A stretch of 64,000 nt of DNA from Legionella sp. PC997 (GCF_014109825.1 NZ_CP059576.1:3517501-3581500); one strand, 5' to 3'. Positions 53,020 through 63,082 are shown, counted from the stretch's first letter. The notes: generated from the sequence alone by a model not told the origin. Made by a program: numbers and translations.

Positions 53020-55772
53020 TGGGGTATTGCCGATTGATCGGAGCGTTAAGCGTGGTAATTCCGATGACTCTATTTGCGACTATTGCCAACACTTCAGCTC
53101 CGCCAAAAACCAGCACCTTGCCTGGATCACAAAACAATAGTGATAATAAACAAAGCCTTAATATTACTAAAAATCCTGTTGAATCTAAAAAAAACCCGCA
53201 GGATCTGGAAGTAATTAAGCCATTGGTAAATAAAGTCAATTATGAAGTTTTTTTATTAATTGCCCAGAGCTATGAAATTTTAAATAATTCTTCTGAAGCT
53301 TTAGTATTCTATAACAGAGCATTAAACTATGCGCAGACCAACGATGAAATTGAAACCATACGCTCAAAAATAGAAAAAGTTAAACAATTGCCCGTTAATG
53401 GTACTTTGAATGAAGAGCCTATTATTCAGTCTGCAAGAATTAATATCGCCAAAAAATACATTGATGAAAACAAAGGACAAGAAGCATTAAATGCTATAAA
53501 GCCACTATTAACACAATCTCCTAATTTTGAGGTGTTTATTATAACAGCCCAGGCTTATGCAGAGATGGATAATCCTTCGGTTGCCATGGAATATTTCAAT
53601 AAGGCGCTCCTTTTGGCCCGTTCAGATGTTGAAATCCAAATTGCCAAATCAGGCATTGATAAAATGAGCAAATGGTTGTCTGAATATAACAAGGCATTAA
53701 TTGGAGAACAGAGTGATGTAGACGTTACCTTAGTTAAGAAATACATCAATGAAAACAACGGGATCAAAGCGTTGGAAGAGCTGAGGCCTTTACTTTCAAA
53801 GCCCCAAGTCCCCTTTGAAGTTTTAATTTTAGCAGCCCAGGCCCATGCCGAGTTAAATGAGCCTGCCCTTGCATTGTCTTACTATGAAAAAGCAGAGTTA
53901 TTGGCTGACTCAGAAATTAAGCGCCAAATTACAAACTCCGGGATTCAAAAAATGAAAACTTGGCTTGCTCAAGCTAAAGTAAGTACAAGCGGACCACAAA
54001 TACAAGACCCCAAACTGGATTTGGCAATTAAATATATCGACACGAATCAAGGCAAAAAAGCCCTTGAAATCCTTAAACCGCTGCTCAAATCCCAACAAAA
54101 TTTTAAAATTTTCCGTTTGGCAGCACAAAGTTATGCTGAAATAAATGAACCTTCCCTTTCCTTGAGTTATTATAAAAAAGCTCTTAGTTTCGCCAAAACA
54201 GCCGATGAACAGAAAATTGCTTCCGAAGGCATTAAGAAAATGAACAACTGGTTGGCAAAAGAACGCAAGACCGCCAAACCTGCGCTCTCTCCCCTACAAA
54301 TTAAATTAAACCTAGTAAGAGAATATATTTCGAAGGATCAAGGAGACAAGGCTTTAGAACTCTTGCAGCCCTTGCTTTTGGACAAACCAAATTATCAAGT
54401 ATTTATGCTTACCGCGCTAAGTTATGCGCAAACTAATAAACCGCGACTGGCATTAAATTATTATAGGAATGCACTGCCACTTGCCACAACCCCTAAAGAC
54501 AGAGTGGCAACTTTATTGGGAATTGGAAAGATGCATTTCTGGATGGGGCAATACTTTCGTGCTGAACGAGCTTATGCAGAGATATTTAAATATCCTACCA
54601 ACTCCAGGGAGTTCGATTTAGCCTTGGCCGGGAAAGTAAAAAGTCTTGCCTATGCAGATAGGCCTATCCGTGCATTTAAAAGTATCCCACCTGATTTGAT
54701 TTATGAAACCCCTGAACTGGTGGTAGCGGCTATACAATCTTCCCTCTGGTCAGATTGGGCGGATATTTCAAAACAAATTTCGCTCGATTATGAACCTATC
54801 ATAGTAAAAATCCCGCCTGAATCTGCTTTAGGAAAGGACATTAGCGATGCGTTTTGGCAAATTAATCAAGCAACATGGCCCAATGCTATCACTCCAGGTT
54901 ATTTTTATTCTATTGATAGTGACGATTATCAAATTTCGCGCGGGTATTTCAATTATACCCACTATTGGTCTCAAATTTTTCAAAGTGAGGCCGGTTTCAT
55001 TGATACTGTTTATACTCAACCCCTCTCCAAACAACCTGCATCGATTCAGTCTTTATCCAAGTTAGTATCCAAGACCGTATACTTTGGAGAAACCATAAGA
55101 CCTACGCGTCAGCTAATCCTAAGTGGAAGAATTGCACCTTCAGATTATGAATTATGGCGCCCCTTTTTATGGTCTTCTCAATTAACTTATCGACCTAGCG
55201 ATTATGTGAGTTTTCTTGTCCAGGGGTTTCATGAAGCGGTTGAGGCTTTACCCGCATTATCGCAACATATTACTGCAACTCAAGTTCATGGCAACATCAA
55301 TTTAGCACCTCTTCCTTATGTTAAAGTACGTGGTGTACTAAATAATATACGTTTTAGTGACACCAATAATCGAGATGGATATTTCGTGTCCGTAACGACG
55401 CTTCTTTCAACTGAACTGGGATTAAGTTTTATTCTTCAAGAAAAAGGCTTTAGGAGTAAGTTTGTTTCTCCATATTATTTCAGTCCCAATAAGTATGTTT
55501 TGGATACAGCTATTTTGAGATTAGGCAGAAGGTATGCAACCCGTTGGCATTATTATATAGACGGGGGATTGGGAAGGCAGTTTGTAGGTGTTGATAATGT
55601 AGATTCTCGCCCCTCAAGAACCTGGCAGTGGGGCTTAGGATTAAATGGTCCGATAACTGATAGGGTAATTTTAAATTTATATTATTTGATGACAACCCAA
55701 GCGGCCAATTTTACCAATTCATCCGTGTACAAATATCAGGCAGGGGCGGTGGAGCTGAAATTTTTGATTTAA
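53019..55772 (+). CDS. TPR-repeat outer-membrane exporter candidate (PgaA/BcsC-like)
   Basis: From the ATG at 53019 the product is 917 residues with a signal peptide (MGYCRLIGALSVVIPMTLFATIA). Residues 60-520 contain five long repeats of about 100 residues, each with PLL...F.V...AQ.YAE...P..AL.YY..AL and a GI.KM..WL ending. These are tandem TPR units. The C-terminal 380 residues are rich in alternating aromatic/polar strands (YKYQAGAVELKFLI at the end), as in a beta-barrel, with a last-strand hydrophobic residue. The TPR-then-barrel order matches PgaA and BcsC, which pass polymer through the outer membrane. The barrel is inferred from pattern only. Confidence 0.75.
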   Translation: MGYCRLIGALSVVIPMTLFATIANTSAPPKTSTLPGSQNNSDNKQSLNITKNPVESKKNPQDLEVIKPLVNKVNYEVFLLIAQSYEILNNSSEALVFYNRALNYAQTNDEIETIRSKIEKVKQLPVNGTLNEEPIIQSARINIAKKYIDENKGQEALNAIKPLLTQSPNFEVFIITAQAYAEMDNPSVAMEYFNKALLLARSDVEIQIAKSGIDKMSKWLSEYNKALIGEQSDVDVTLVKKYINENNGIKALEELRPLLSKPQVPFEVLILAAQAHAELNEPALALSYYEKAELLADSEIKRQITNSGIQKMKTWLAQAKVSTSGPQIQDPKLDLAIKYIDTNQGKKALEILKPLLKSQQNFKIFRLAAQSYAEINEPSLSLSYYKKALSFAKTADEQKIASEGIKKMNNWLAKERKTAKPALSPLQIKLNLVREYISKDQGDKALELLQPLLLDKPNYQVFMLTALSYAQTNKPRLALNYYRNALPLATTPKDRVATLLGIGKMHFWMGQYFRAERAYAEIFKYPTNSREFDLALAGKVKSLAYADRPIRAFKSIPPDLIYETPELVVAAIQSSLWSDWADISKQISLDYEPIIVKIPPESALGKDISDAFWQINQATWPNAITPGYFYSIDSDDYQISRGYFNYTHYWSQIFQSEAGFIDTVYTQPLSKQPASIQSLSKLVSKTVYFGETIRPTRQLILSGRIAPSDYELWRPFLWSSQLTYRPSDYVSFLVQGFHEAVEALPALSQHITATQVHGNINLAPLPYVKVRGVLNNIRFSDTNNRDGYFVSVTTLLSTELGLSFILQEKGFRSKFVSPYYFSPNKYVLDTAILRLGRRYATRWHYYIDGGLGRQFVGVDNVDSRPSRTWQWGLGLNGPITDRVILNLYYLMTTQAANFTNSSVYKYQAGAVELKFLI

Positions 55773-55905
55773 TGTGCTAAAAGTTCCCATCGCTTACAAA
55801 CTTTCGAAGCTTTAATAACAATAGATTTGTTAGAAGATCTTACCCCTGTATCTTATACATTATCAAAACAGGGGCGCTGCATGGAAAGTGTTTTTATATA
55901 AATAA

Positions 55906-58398
55906 CTAATGAAAGACGTTTGATTCACTCAAATGAGACTCTTTGGACTTGTTAAACAGAAGGGACCATTCCTCTACAGTCTTTTCAACCATTCCCGTAA
56001 AATCTACATAGTCATGTGATTTAAAAAATTCACGTGCACGTCCATAAACTGAATTGGTTGCCTCAGTTCGGCTTTCATCTGATTCGGGTCGCTCCAAGAT
56101 GATTTGGAATATCTTTTCCAAACGAACTATATTATCTTTTCCAGAAGAAGGACTCAGCATTAAGTCATAAATTTGTTTGATTCCATCAGGAATTGTTACG
56201 GGTTCAGAAAAATATTTCATTGGTGCCGTCTCAGAAAAGAATTTTACCGTCCAACGCCCGCTCGAATCTTCTGATGGAGTAAATAGTCTTTTTTCATTGA
56301 TTAATAAATGGAGCGCATCATAAAGCCGATTACAGTTAGCTTTACCTAATTGGCGCGCAACCAAACGGCAAAGCAATGTTTTTTTGGGAAGCAAATATTC
56401 TTTTACTTTTTTGGAGCCTCCAATAAAAATATTTTTTACCTCATTATCTGTTGCAGCCCGATCATCTTCTTTAAGCGCTTTCTCGTTATCCAGCCGTTTT
56501 TTAATTTCTGAAGCAATATCTTCAGGTAAGTACCATTCAGGAGTTTTGATACCTTCAGTACCTGGCGCATTCTGCCCAGCATGTTCATGATGATGACGAC
56601 TCATATACAGATCGGCTACTAAGGAAACAAAACGAATGCGATTTTTTTTATCCGATTGTTCATCAAATTCAGGCCAACATCCATAAAGTTCTTTATAAAG
56701 AATCATCGCATCAGTGTGAATAAGCTCGATAGCTTTTCTATCCTTGCCACTGACACATGAGCCGTATGGGTGGCCCCCAAGGGCCATAATAATTAACTGC
56801 TCCAGAGAACTCAAAAATAATTCCCTTCCCGCATAATCAAAAATAGTTGCGGTTCCTGGAGCGGATTCTAAAACGCTTTTATATTGTTTCAGAAGTATCT
56901 TAAGGCCTGGACATGAAGGTTCTAATTTCTCGGCAACAGCCAATAAATTCAAACTGTCTTTATCTGTGGACTGAGTATAATAGAGCCTTTTTGCTAAATT
57001 ATAGGGATGATTATTCTGCAGAATAGTTTGCTTCTCAGCACGTCGTTCTACTGCTGCACGTGCTAATTTGTACAGCTCTAAATCTGGAGGTAAGGCGGGT
57101 AAATAATCTTTAATCCAAGTTGCATAATCAGTTGCGTGAATTGGACTAATTAGGGTTTGCAATATTGCAAGTTGATCCGGTTGCGCATACTCCATCACTT
57201 TATCCAGATTCGAATCGATATGACGTTGCTGGACCGCTGCCGGCCAGTTTAATCCGTCTCGAGTGGCAATATGGCTTGAACGGTATCGCTTTTTTGAGAG
57301 TTCACGAAATGTTCCATCCTGACTCACTGCGAATAAACTGTGAACTGCATAGTTTGCCGGCAAAGGCAGCGTTCGATGACGACTGGATAAATAAGAAACT
57401 GCATCTTCGACTCGTTCACAACCTTTCAGTACATGCTCCAGAAAATACTGTTGATGTTCGGACAATACCCAGTACCACTGTGGAAGACTCGAAATGGACC
57501 CTACTGTAGCAGAGCATTCTCTCTTAAAACTTTCTGAGACAATTAACTTCTTAAACTTGTTTAAATGAAAATCCAAAGTTGAGGGATCAGGAGCTAACAC
57601 TCGGATCATTTCTTGCAAATGCGGACTCAAATCATTAAACCAGGCTGGAAGTGGCGAAGAGCCTGAGGCAATTTGTTTTAGATCTGCATTTAAACTAATC
57701 GCTCTTTTTTTAATTAAGTCCCATTCGATTAAAAAACTAGTAAAGTCTTGGGTGACTTCAAGATGGCTTTTTATACTGGAATTCAGATTACAAAAATAGG
57801 CATGTTGATACTCTTCAAGCTTATAAACCCAGGAAGGGGTTTTTGGATATTTACACGCTTTTATTTGTTTTAATTCTTTTCTAAATTGCTTGTAGTGAGG
57901 AGGAAGCGATTCGTCAAGTTGCAGAATATAATCGCCGTCTTTCGACTTCATAGGCGTTAATGTTGCCAGATCGTAGCGACCTTCACGCATCAATTCATAT
58001 TGTTCTGCTTCATTGAGTAACTCAATTGCTTCTTTAATGGAAACATCCCATCCCAAAGTAATTAGCTCAACTAATTTTGCAGTGTATTTTTCTAATTCCC
58101 TATGTAACTCATCCATTGATCCTTTTGCAAACAACGCTTCTTCTTCGCATTCGCTTACATAATCTTCTAAAGTGCTTTTGAGCAAAAAACTGCTTTGTGG
58201 GGCTAATGGGTAAGCATCAATAAGAAAGGTGAATGCTTTATGAAGACTGTTAACCCGACGCACAAAACTACGGTGATTGTCTGGCTTCTTGTGGTAAGTT
58301 TCTAGAATATAGCCAGGAAAGCGACTTTCTAAGGCTCGTAGTAATTCAGATGATAATTCGGTACCATGAGGTACACGCAAAATAATTCCTTTTCCCAT
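55906..58398 (-). CDS. Candidate Dot/Icm effector with a CX5R phosphatase-like motif
   Basis: The 830-residue soluble helical protein lacks signal peptide and membrane spans. The sequence SCVSGKDRKAIELIHTD contains CVSGKDR (Cys548 to Arg554), which matches the CX5R P-loop of cysteine phosphatases and resembles the CKSGKDR loop of SopB-type inositol phosphatases. A general-acid Asp cannot be placed. From memory, L. pneumophila has a large Dot/Icm substrate (lpg0130) beside mmsA; this gene has the same neighbour. The C-terminus (EEWSLLFNKSKESHLSESNVFH) has Ser/Glu-rich residues like a translocation signal. Phosphatase activity is inferred. Confidence 0.6.
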   Translation of the reverse strand: MGKGIILRVPHGTELSSELLRALESRFPGYILETYHKKPDNHRSFVRRVNSLHKAFTFLIDAYPLAPQSSFLLKSTLEDYVSECEEEALFAKGSMDELHRELEKYTAKLVELITLGWDVSIKEAIELLNEAEQYELMREGRYDLATLTPMKSKDGDYILQLDESLPPHYKQFRKELKQIKACKYPKTPSWVYKLEEYQHAYFCNLNSSIKSHLEVTQDFTSFLIEWDLIKKRAISLNADLKQIASGSSPLPAWFNDLSPHLQEMIRVLAPDPSTLDFHLNKFKKLIVSESFKRECSATVGSISSLPQWYWVLSEHQQYFLEHVLKGCERVEDAVSYLSSRHRTLPLPANYAVHSLFAVSQDGTFRELSKKRYRSSHIATRDGLNWPAAVQQRHIDSNLDKVMEYAQPDQLAILQTLISPIHATDYATWIKDYLPALPPDLELYKLARAAVERRAEKQTILQNNHPYNLAKRLYYTQSTDKDSLNLLAVAEKLEPSCPGLKILLKQYKSVLESAPGTATIFDYAGRELFLSSLEQLIIMALGGHPYGSCVSGKDRKAIELIHTDAMILYKELYGCWPEFDEQSDKKNRIRFVSLVADLYMSRHHHEHAGQNAPGTEGIKTPEWYLPEDIASEIKKRLDNEKALKEDDRAATDNEVKNIFIGGSKKVKEYLLPKKTLLCRLVARQLGKANCNRLYDALHLLINEKRLFTPSEDSSGRWTVKFFSETAPMKYFSEPVTIPDGIKQIYDLMLSPSSGKDNIVRLEKIFQIILERPESDESRTEATNSVYGRAREFFKSHDYVDFTGMVEKTVEEWSLLFNKSKESHLSESNVFH

Positions 58399-58564
58399 CG
58401 ATTAATTTCCTTAACGACTTACCCCAGTTTAAAAAACTCCCTTACGTTAATTCAAAAAGAGGTTATATTAGTCCTAATCTCTTCATTATTATTGTATAAA
58501 TAATTCCCCGAAACAATTACAATAATCACTTAATTTGATAAAAATAATAAAAAGGAGTTTGTTA

Positions 58565-60064
58565 ATGAGCTACATTGTACAACATTATATTGGTGGACAA
58601 TTAATCAAGGAAACGAACACGACGAGCCATCCTGTTTATAACCCAGCGTTAGGCGAAGTGATCGGTCAAGTGCATTTTGCATCTAAATCACTCTGCGATA
58701 AAGCGATCGCTACCGCCAAAGAAGCTGGCACACAGTGGGCACAAACTCCTGCAATAAAAAGAGCACGAATTCTTTTTAAATTCCGCGACTTACTAGAAAA
58801 AAACCAATTGGATCTAGCACGCATCGTCACTCGCGAACATGGCAAGACTTTAGATGATGCAAAAGGTTCTGTAGCACGTGCTATCGAAGTAGTAGAATTA
58901 CATTGCGGCCTCGTCAATCAACTCCAGGGAGATTTCTCTGCGGATGTAACCAATGGAATTGACTGCCATACATTACGTCAACCCATAGGTGTTTGTGCGG
59001 GTGTCTCACCTTTTAATTTCCCTGTTATGGTTCCGGTCTGGATGATGATCCCAGCGATTGCTTGCGGTAATACATTCATTTTAAAACCTTCCGAACAGGA
59101 CCCGTCCGCCCCCGTCCGTCTCTTGGAATTATTAAGTGATGCCGGATTGCCTGCTGGAGTAGCCAATTGCTTGCATGGCGATAAAACAACCGTAGATTAT
59201 TTACTGGCTCATCCGGATATCTCCGCCTTCACTGCAGTAGCCTCTACACCGGTTGCGCAGCATATTTATACTACCGCTGCAGCTCATGGAAAACGCGCCC
59301 ATACCTTTGGTGGGGCTAAGAACCATTGCATTGTGATGCCTGATGCGGATCTCGAGCAAGCTGCCTCGGCAATTGTGGGTGCGGCGTACGGCTCAGCAGG
59401 TGAACGATGCATGGCCATATCGGTCGTGGTGACTGTAGGTGAACACACCGCCGATGCGTTAATTGAAAAAATGGCGCCCCAAATTAAAGCCACTCGGATC
59501 AATGCCGGGGATGTACCAAACACCGATATGGGGCCATTGATTAGTGGGCCACATCGAGAGCGAGTACTCGCAGCCGTCGATAAAGGAATTAGTGAAGGGG
59601 CAAAATTAATTATTGATGGTAGATCCTTTAAGCATTCTGAACATCCCCAAGGTTTCTTCATGGGACCCTGCCTGTTTGATCATGTCCATGAAAACATGTC
59701 CATCTATCAAAATGAAATTTTTGGACCAGTTCTGGTGATTGTTCGTACCGATAATTTTGAAGAAGCGCTCGCTTTAGTGAACAGAAATCAATACGGCAAT
59801 GGGACAGCAATTTTCACACGCGATGGATTTACAGCCCGCGAATACAGCCAACGGGTCCAAGTTGGAATGGTCGGAATTAATATACCTATCCCTGTTCCTA
59901 TTGCCAATCATCCTTTTGGCGGTTGGAAGCATTCTTCTTTCGGAGACACCAATATGCATGGGCAAGAAAGCGTCAATTTTTATACCCGACGCAAAACAGT
60001 TACCAGCAAATGGCCGGTTAGTGAAATCAAAGAAAGTGCTTTTATCATGCCCACGCATGATTAA
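58565..60064 (+). CDS. mmsA: Methylmalonate-semialdehyde dehydrogenase, CoA-acylating
   Basis: The ATG at 58565 follows AAAGGAGTTTGTTA; the frame runs to 58535 but adds a non-conserved tail. The 499-residue aldehyde-dehydrogenase family protein has the catalytic Cys282 in YGSAGERCMAIS. The usual glutamate is replaced by FGGAKNH, a hallmark of the CoA-acylating MmsA group. The C-terminus reads PFGGWKHSSFGDTNMHG. It turns methylmalonate semialdehyde into propionyl-CoA in valine degradation. A 188-base gap with repeats separates it from mmsB. Confidence 0.95.
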   Translation: MSYIVQHYIGGQLIKETNTTSHPVYNPALGEVIGQVHFASKSLCDKAIATAKEAGTQWAQTPAIKRARILFKFRDLLEKNQLDLARIVTREHGKTLDDAKGSVARAIEVVELHCGLVNQLQGDFSADVTNGIDCHTLRQPIGVCAGVSPFNFPVMVPVWMMIPAIACGNTFILKPSEQDPSAPVRLLELLSDAGLPAGVANCLHGDKTTVDYLLAHPDISAFTAVASTPVAQHIYTTAAAHGKRAHTFGGAKNHCIVMPDADLEQAASAIVGAAYGSAGERCMAISVVVTVGEHTADALIEKMAPQIKATRINAGDVPNTDMGPLISGPHRERVLAAVDKGISEGAKLIIDGRSFKHSEHPQGFFMGPCLFDHVHENMSIYQNEIFGPVLVIVRTDNFEEALALVNRNQYGNGTAIFTRDGFTAREYSQRVQVGMVGINIPIPVPIANHPFGGWKHSSFGDTNMHGQESVNFYTRRKTVTSKWPVSEIKESAFIMPTHD

Positions 60065-60113
60065 AAAGAGTAATTAATTTAGATTGGGTAAAGGCGACGG
60101 CCATAGTTCCACC

Positions 60114-60210
60114 TATCCTAAAATAAGCTGTCCTCCCACGAAGGCGGCATCCATGTCTATTTTAGGATTAGATTCCCGCCTTGGGGTGACATAAGTCTAA
60201 AAGGCGGGAT
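60114..60210. repeat. TTCCCG-type intergenic repeat, copy 2
   Basis: Inverted arms ATCCTAAAATA (60115-60125) and TATTTTAGGAT (60158-60168) are followed by a second pair, ATTCCCGCCTT and AAGGCGGGAT. The word TTTAGGATTAGATTCCCG is shared with the element at 39601-39685. Confidence 0.65.
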
Positions 60211-60252
60211 GCCATAATCTCAGGCTAAATTTTTACATTATGGAGAAACTCA

Positions 60253-61149
60253 ATGGCAAAAATAGGATTTGTAGGACTAGGGCATATGGGATTGCCTATG
60301 GCGATTAATCTGGTTAAAGCAGGTCATCAGGTCACCGGCTATGATTTACAACAAACTGCCCTGCAACATTTTTCCCAATCCGGTGGTCTTATCGCACCCA
60401 ATGTCCAGGAAGCTGCTCAAGAAAAAGATGTATTGATTACGATGTTGCAAAATGGACAACAAGTATTGAATGTTTGTCATAGCAATAATGGATTATTTCA
60501 GCATGCAAAAAAAGGAGCTTTATTTATTGATTGCTCCACCATTGATGTCAATAGCTCGCGTGAACTGCATCATTTAGCCAAACAACACCAGCTCCAAGTG
60601 GTTGATGCGCCCGTATCCGGCGGCGTTGCCGGAGCAGGAGCCGCTACTTTAACGTTTATGGTTGGTGGTGAAGAACAAGCGTTTCATGCGGCTCAACCTA
60701 TTCTAGCCTCTATGGGACAAAAAATAATTCATACTGGCAGTGCAGGAAGCGGTCAAGCTGCCAAAATATGTAATAACATGATCCTAGGGATCTCCATGAT
60801 TGCTATTTCTGAGGCATTTATTCTTGCAGAACAATTACAATTGTCTCCTCAAAAACTTTTTGAAGTAGTAACCAATGCATCAGGACAATGTTGGGCAATG
60901 AGCAAATATGCACCTGTTCCTGGAGTGTTAGAAAATGTCCCTGCTAACAACGAGTACAAACCAGGATTTGCTGCAGCAATGATGCTAAAGGATTTGTTGC
61001 TCAGCCAAGATTCAGCTCAGTCAGTGAATGTAAACACTCCTTTGGGGGCTAAAGCAACTACCCTTTATCAACATTTTATTGATCAGGGCATGGGCGATTC
61101 TGATTTCTCAGCCATTATTAAACTCATTTCCCAAGGCACAGAGGTATAA
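60253..61149 (+). CDS. mmsB: 3-hydroxyisobutyrate dehydrogenase
   Basis: The 298-residue protein starts MAKIGFVGLGHMGLPMAINLVKAGH, a Rossmann NAD site. It has the substrate loop DAPVSGGVAGAGAATLTFMVGG and the catalytic-lysine region GSGQAAKICNNM, the family signature of beta-hydroxyacid dehydrogenases. The C-terminal part includes LMKDLLLSQD-like text (MMLKDLLLSQD). It oxidises 3-hydroxyisobutyrate to the semialdehyde used by MmsA. It lies one base before acs and probably shares its transcript. Confidence 0.96.
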   Translation: MAKIGFVGLGHMGLPMAINLVKAGHQVTGYDLQQTALQHFSQSGGLIAPNVQEAAQEKDVLITMLQNGQQVLNVCHSNNGLFQHAKKGALFIDCSTIDVNSSRELHHLAKQHQLQVVDAPVSGGVAGAGAATLTFMVGGEEQAFHAAQPILASMGQKIIHTGSAGSGQAAKICNNMILGISMIAISEAFILAEQLQLSPQKLFEVVTNASGQCWAMSKYAPVPGVLENVPANNEYKPGFAAAMMLKDLLLSQDSAQSVNVNTPLGAKATTLYQHFIDQGMGDSDFSAIIKLISQGTEV

Positions 61150-61150
61150 C

Positions 61151-63031
61151 ATGCATTCTCATTTGCGCACTCCCAAATTAACGCCAACCGAAGATTCAAT
61201 AAGTGAGTTTTGGTCGGAAGTAGCCCAACAAACTGTAGATTGGCTTCGCCCCTGGGATTCGGTGCTTACGGGTGGGCTAAAACACGGTGATGTGACTTGG
61301 TTCAAAGGCGGGAAATTGAATGTTAGTTTGAACTGTATTGACCGCCATCTATCCCACAAGGCAAATCAACCCGCGATTATCTGGGAAGGAGATGATCCAG
61401 ACCAGCATAAAACGCTGACCTTTGCTGAACTACATGCCGAAGTGTGTCGGATGAGTAATGTGCTGAAACAGTTAAACGTACAAAAAGGCGACAAAGTAGC
61501 CATTTATTTACCGATGATTCCTGAGGCAGCAATTGCCATGCTTGCATGTACACGTATTGGAGCCATCCATACCGTAATATTTGCTGGATTTTCAGCCCAT
61601 GCATTAAGACAACGCATTTTAGCATCTGAATGTGTCTGCGTAATTACTGCAAATCATTTTAATCGTGGTGGTAAATTGGTAGGTTTAAAGGAACAGGTGG
61701 ACGAGGCCTGCAACGATTTATCATTACCAAGACTACTCATCAAAACGAGTGAGGATCCGGTCCCTATTGATAAAAATAAAGACCATTGGTGGCATGAGCT
61801 TAAAGAAACAGTAAGCGCACACTGCGATGCAGAACCAATGGATGCGGAAGATCCCTTATTTATTTTGTACACATCAGGAAGCACCGGCCAGCCTAAGGGA
61901 GTAGTGCATACCACTGGAGGCTACCTCGTACAAACAGCGTATACGCATCAATTAATTTTTAATTGCCAATCCGACGAAGTATTTTGGTGTACTGCAGATA
62001 TAGGCTGGATTACTGGACATAGTTATGTAGTATATGGTCCTCTTTGTAATGGAATTACCACGCTGATGTATGAAGGGATTCCTACCTGGCCTGATTTCTC
62101 TCGGAATTGGCAAATCGTCGATAAACATCAGGTAAATGTGTTTTATACGGCACCCACCGCCATACGTGCCTTGATGCGTGCGGGAGATGAATGGTTGGCT
62201 TCTAGTTCACGAGATTCTTTACGTTTACTTGGCTCTGTTGGAGAACCCATTAATCCTGAAGCCTGGCAATGGTATTATCAAAAAGTAGGCAAAGGCCGAT
62301 GTCCAATTGTGGATACTTGGTGGCAAACCGAAACTGGAGCAGTGATGATTAGTCCCAGAGCCGATGATCCGATTAGTAAACCCGGCTCGGCACGTCAACC
62401 TATTCCCGGTATTATTTCTGTGTTACTCAATGAGAATGGCCACGAAATAACTGGAGCGGGCGAAGGGTTTTTAGCAATAAAGTACCCTTGGCCTTCGATG
62501 GCGAGAACTATCGCCGGAGATCATCCGCGTTATTGTATGACCTATTTACATCATGGTTATTACATTACCGGAGATGGTGCAAAACGCGATGAAGATGGTG
62601 ATTATTGGATTACGGGTCGAGTCGATGATGTGATTAACGTTTCCGGACATCGCTTAGGTACAGCAGAAATCGAAAGTGCGCTTGTTAGTCATCCCGCCGT
62701 TGCCGAGGCAGCGGTTGTGGGTATTCCCCATGATCTTAAAGGCCAAGGAATTTATGCCTACGTCATTTTAAAGAAGGATATCAGGCCCGATGACACTTTA
62801 AAAACCCAGTTGATCCAACAAGTTAATAAAGAAATAAGCCCGATTGCAAAACCTGATGTCATTCATATTGTTAATGATTTGCCCAAAACCCGATCAGGGA
62901 AAATCATGCGGCGTATCCTGCGCAAAATTGCAGCAAAAGAAATACAAAGTCTGGACGAGCTAGGTGATATCTCCACCTTGTCAAATCCCCAAATCGTAGA
63001 AAAATTGTGGAAGGAGTCGAATCAAACCTAA
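61151..63031 (+). CDS. acs: Acetyl/propionyl-CoA synthetase
   Basis: From the ATG at 61151 the protein is 626 residues, near the family length of 640-650. AMP-binding motifs are YTSGSTGQPKGVVHT, DTWWQTETGAVM and YYITGDGAKRDEDGDYWITGRVDDVINVSGHRLG. The acetylation-sensitive lysine lies in PKTRSGKIMRR. It activates short-chain acids to acyl-CoA. Substrate range (acetate or propionate) cannot be told from sequence alone, and the mmsAB context makes propionate plausible. An HxE start is present and no break is visible. Confidence 0.93.
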   Translation: MHSHLRTPKLTPTEDSISEFWSEVAQQTVDWLRPWDSVLTGGLKHGDVTWFKGGKLNVSLNCIDRHLSHKANQPAIIWEGDDPDQHKTLTFAELHAEVCRMSNVLKQLNVQKGDKVAIYLPMIPEAAIAMLACTRIGAIHTVIFAGFSAHALRQRILASECVCVITANHFNRGGKLVGLKEQVDEACNDLSLPRLLIKTSEDPVPIDKNKDHWWHELKETVSAHCDAEPMDAEDPLFILYTSGSTGQPKGVVHTTGGYLVQTAYTHQLIFNCQSDEVFWCTADIGWITGHSYVVYGPLCNGITTLMYEGIPTWPDFSRNWQIVDKHQVNVFYTAPTAIRALMRAGDEWLASSSRDSLRLLGSVGEPINPEAWQWYYQKVGKGRCPIVDTWWQTETGAVMISPRADDPISKPGSARQPIPGIISVLLNENGHEITGAGEGFLAIKYPWPSMARTIAGDHPRYCMTYLHHGYYITGDGAKRDEDGDYWITGRVDDVINVSGHRLGTAEIESALVSHPAVAEAAVVGIPHDLKGQGIYAYVILKKDIRPDDTLKTQLIQQVNKEISPIAKPDVIHIVNDLPKTRSGKIMRRILRKIAAKEIQSLDELGDISTLSNPQIVEKLWKESNQT

Positions 63032-63082
63032 AGCGTTTTAAACTCTTTCATTAAATGGATGCTAAATCTAAATAGGACAAAA

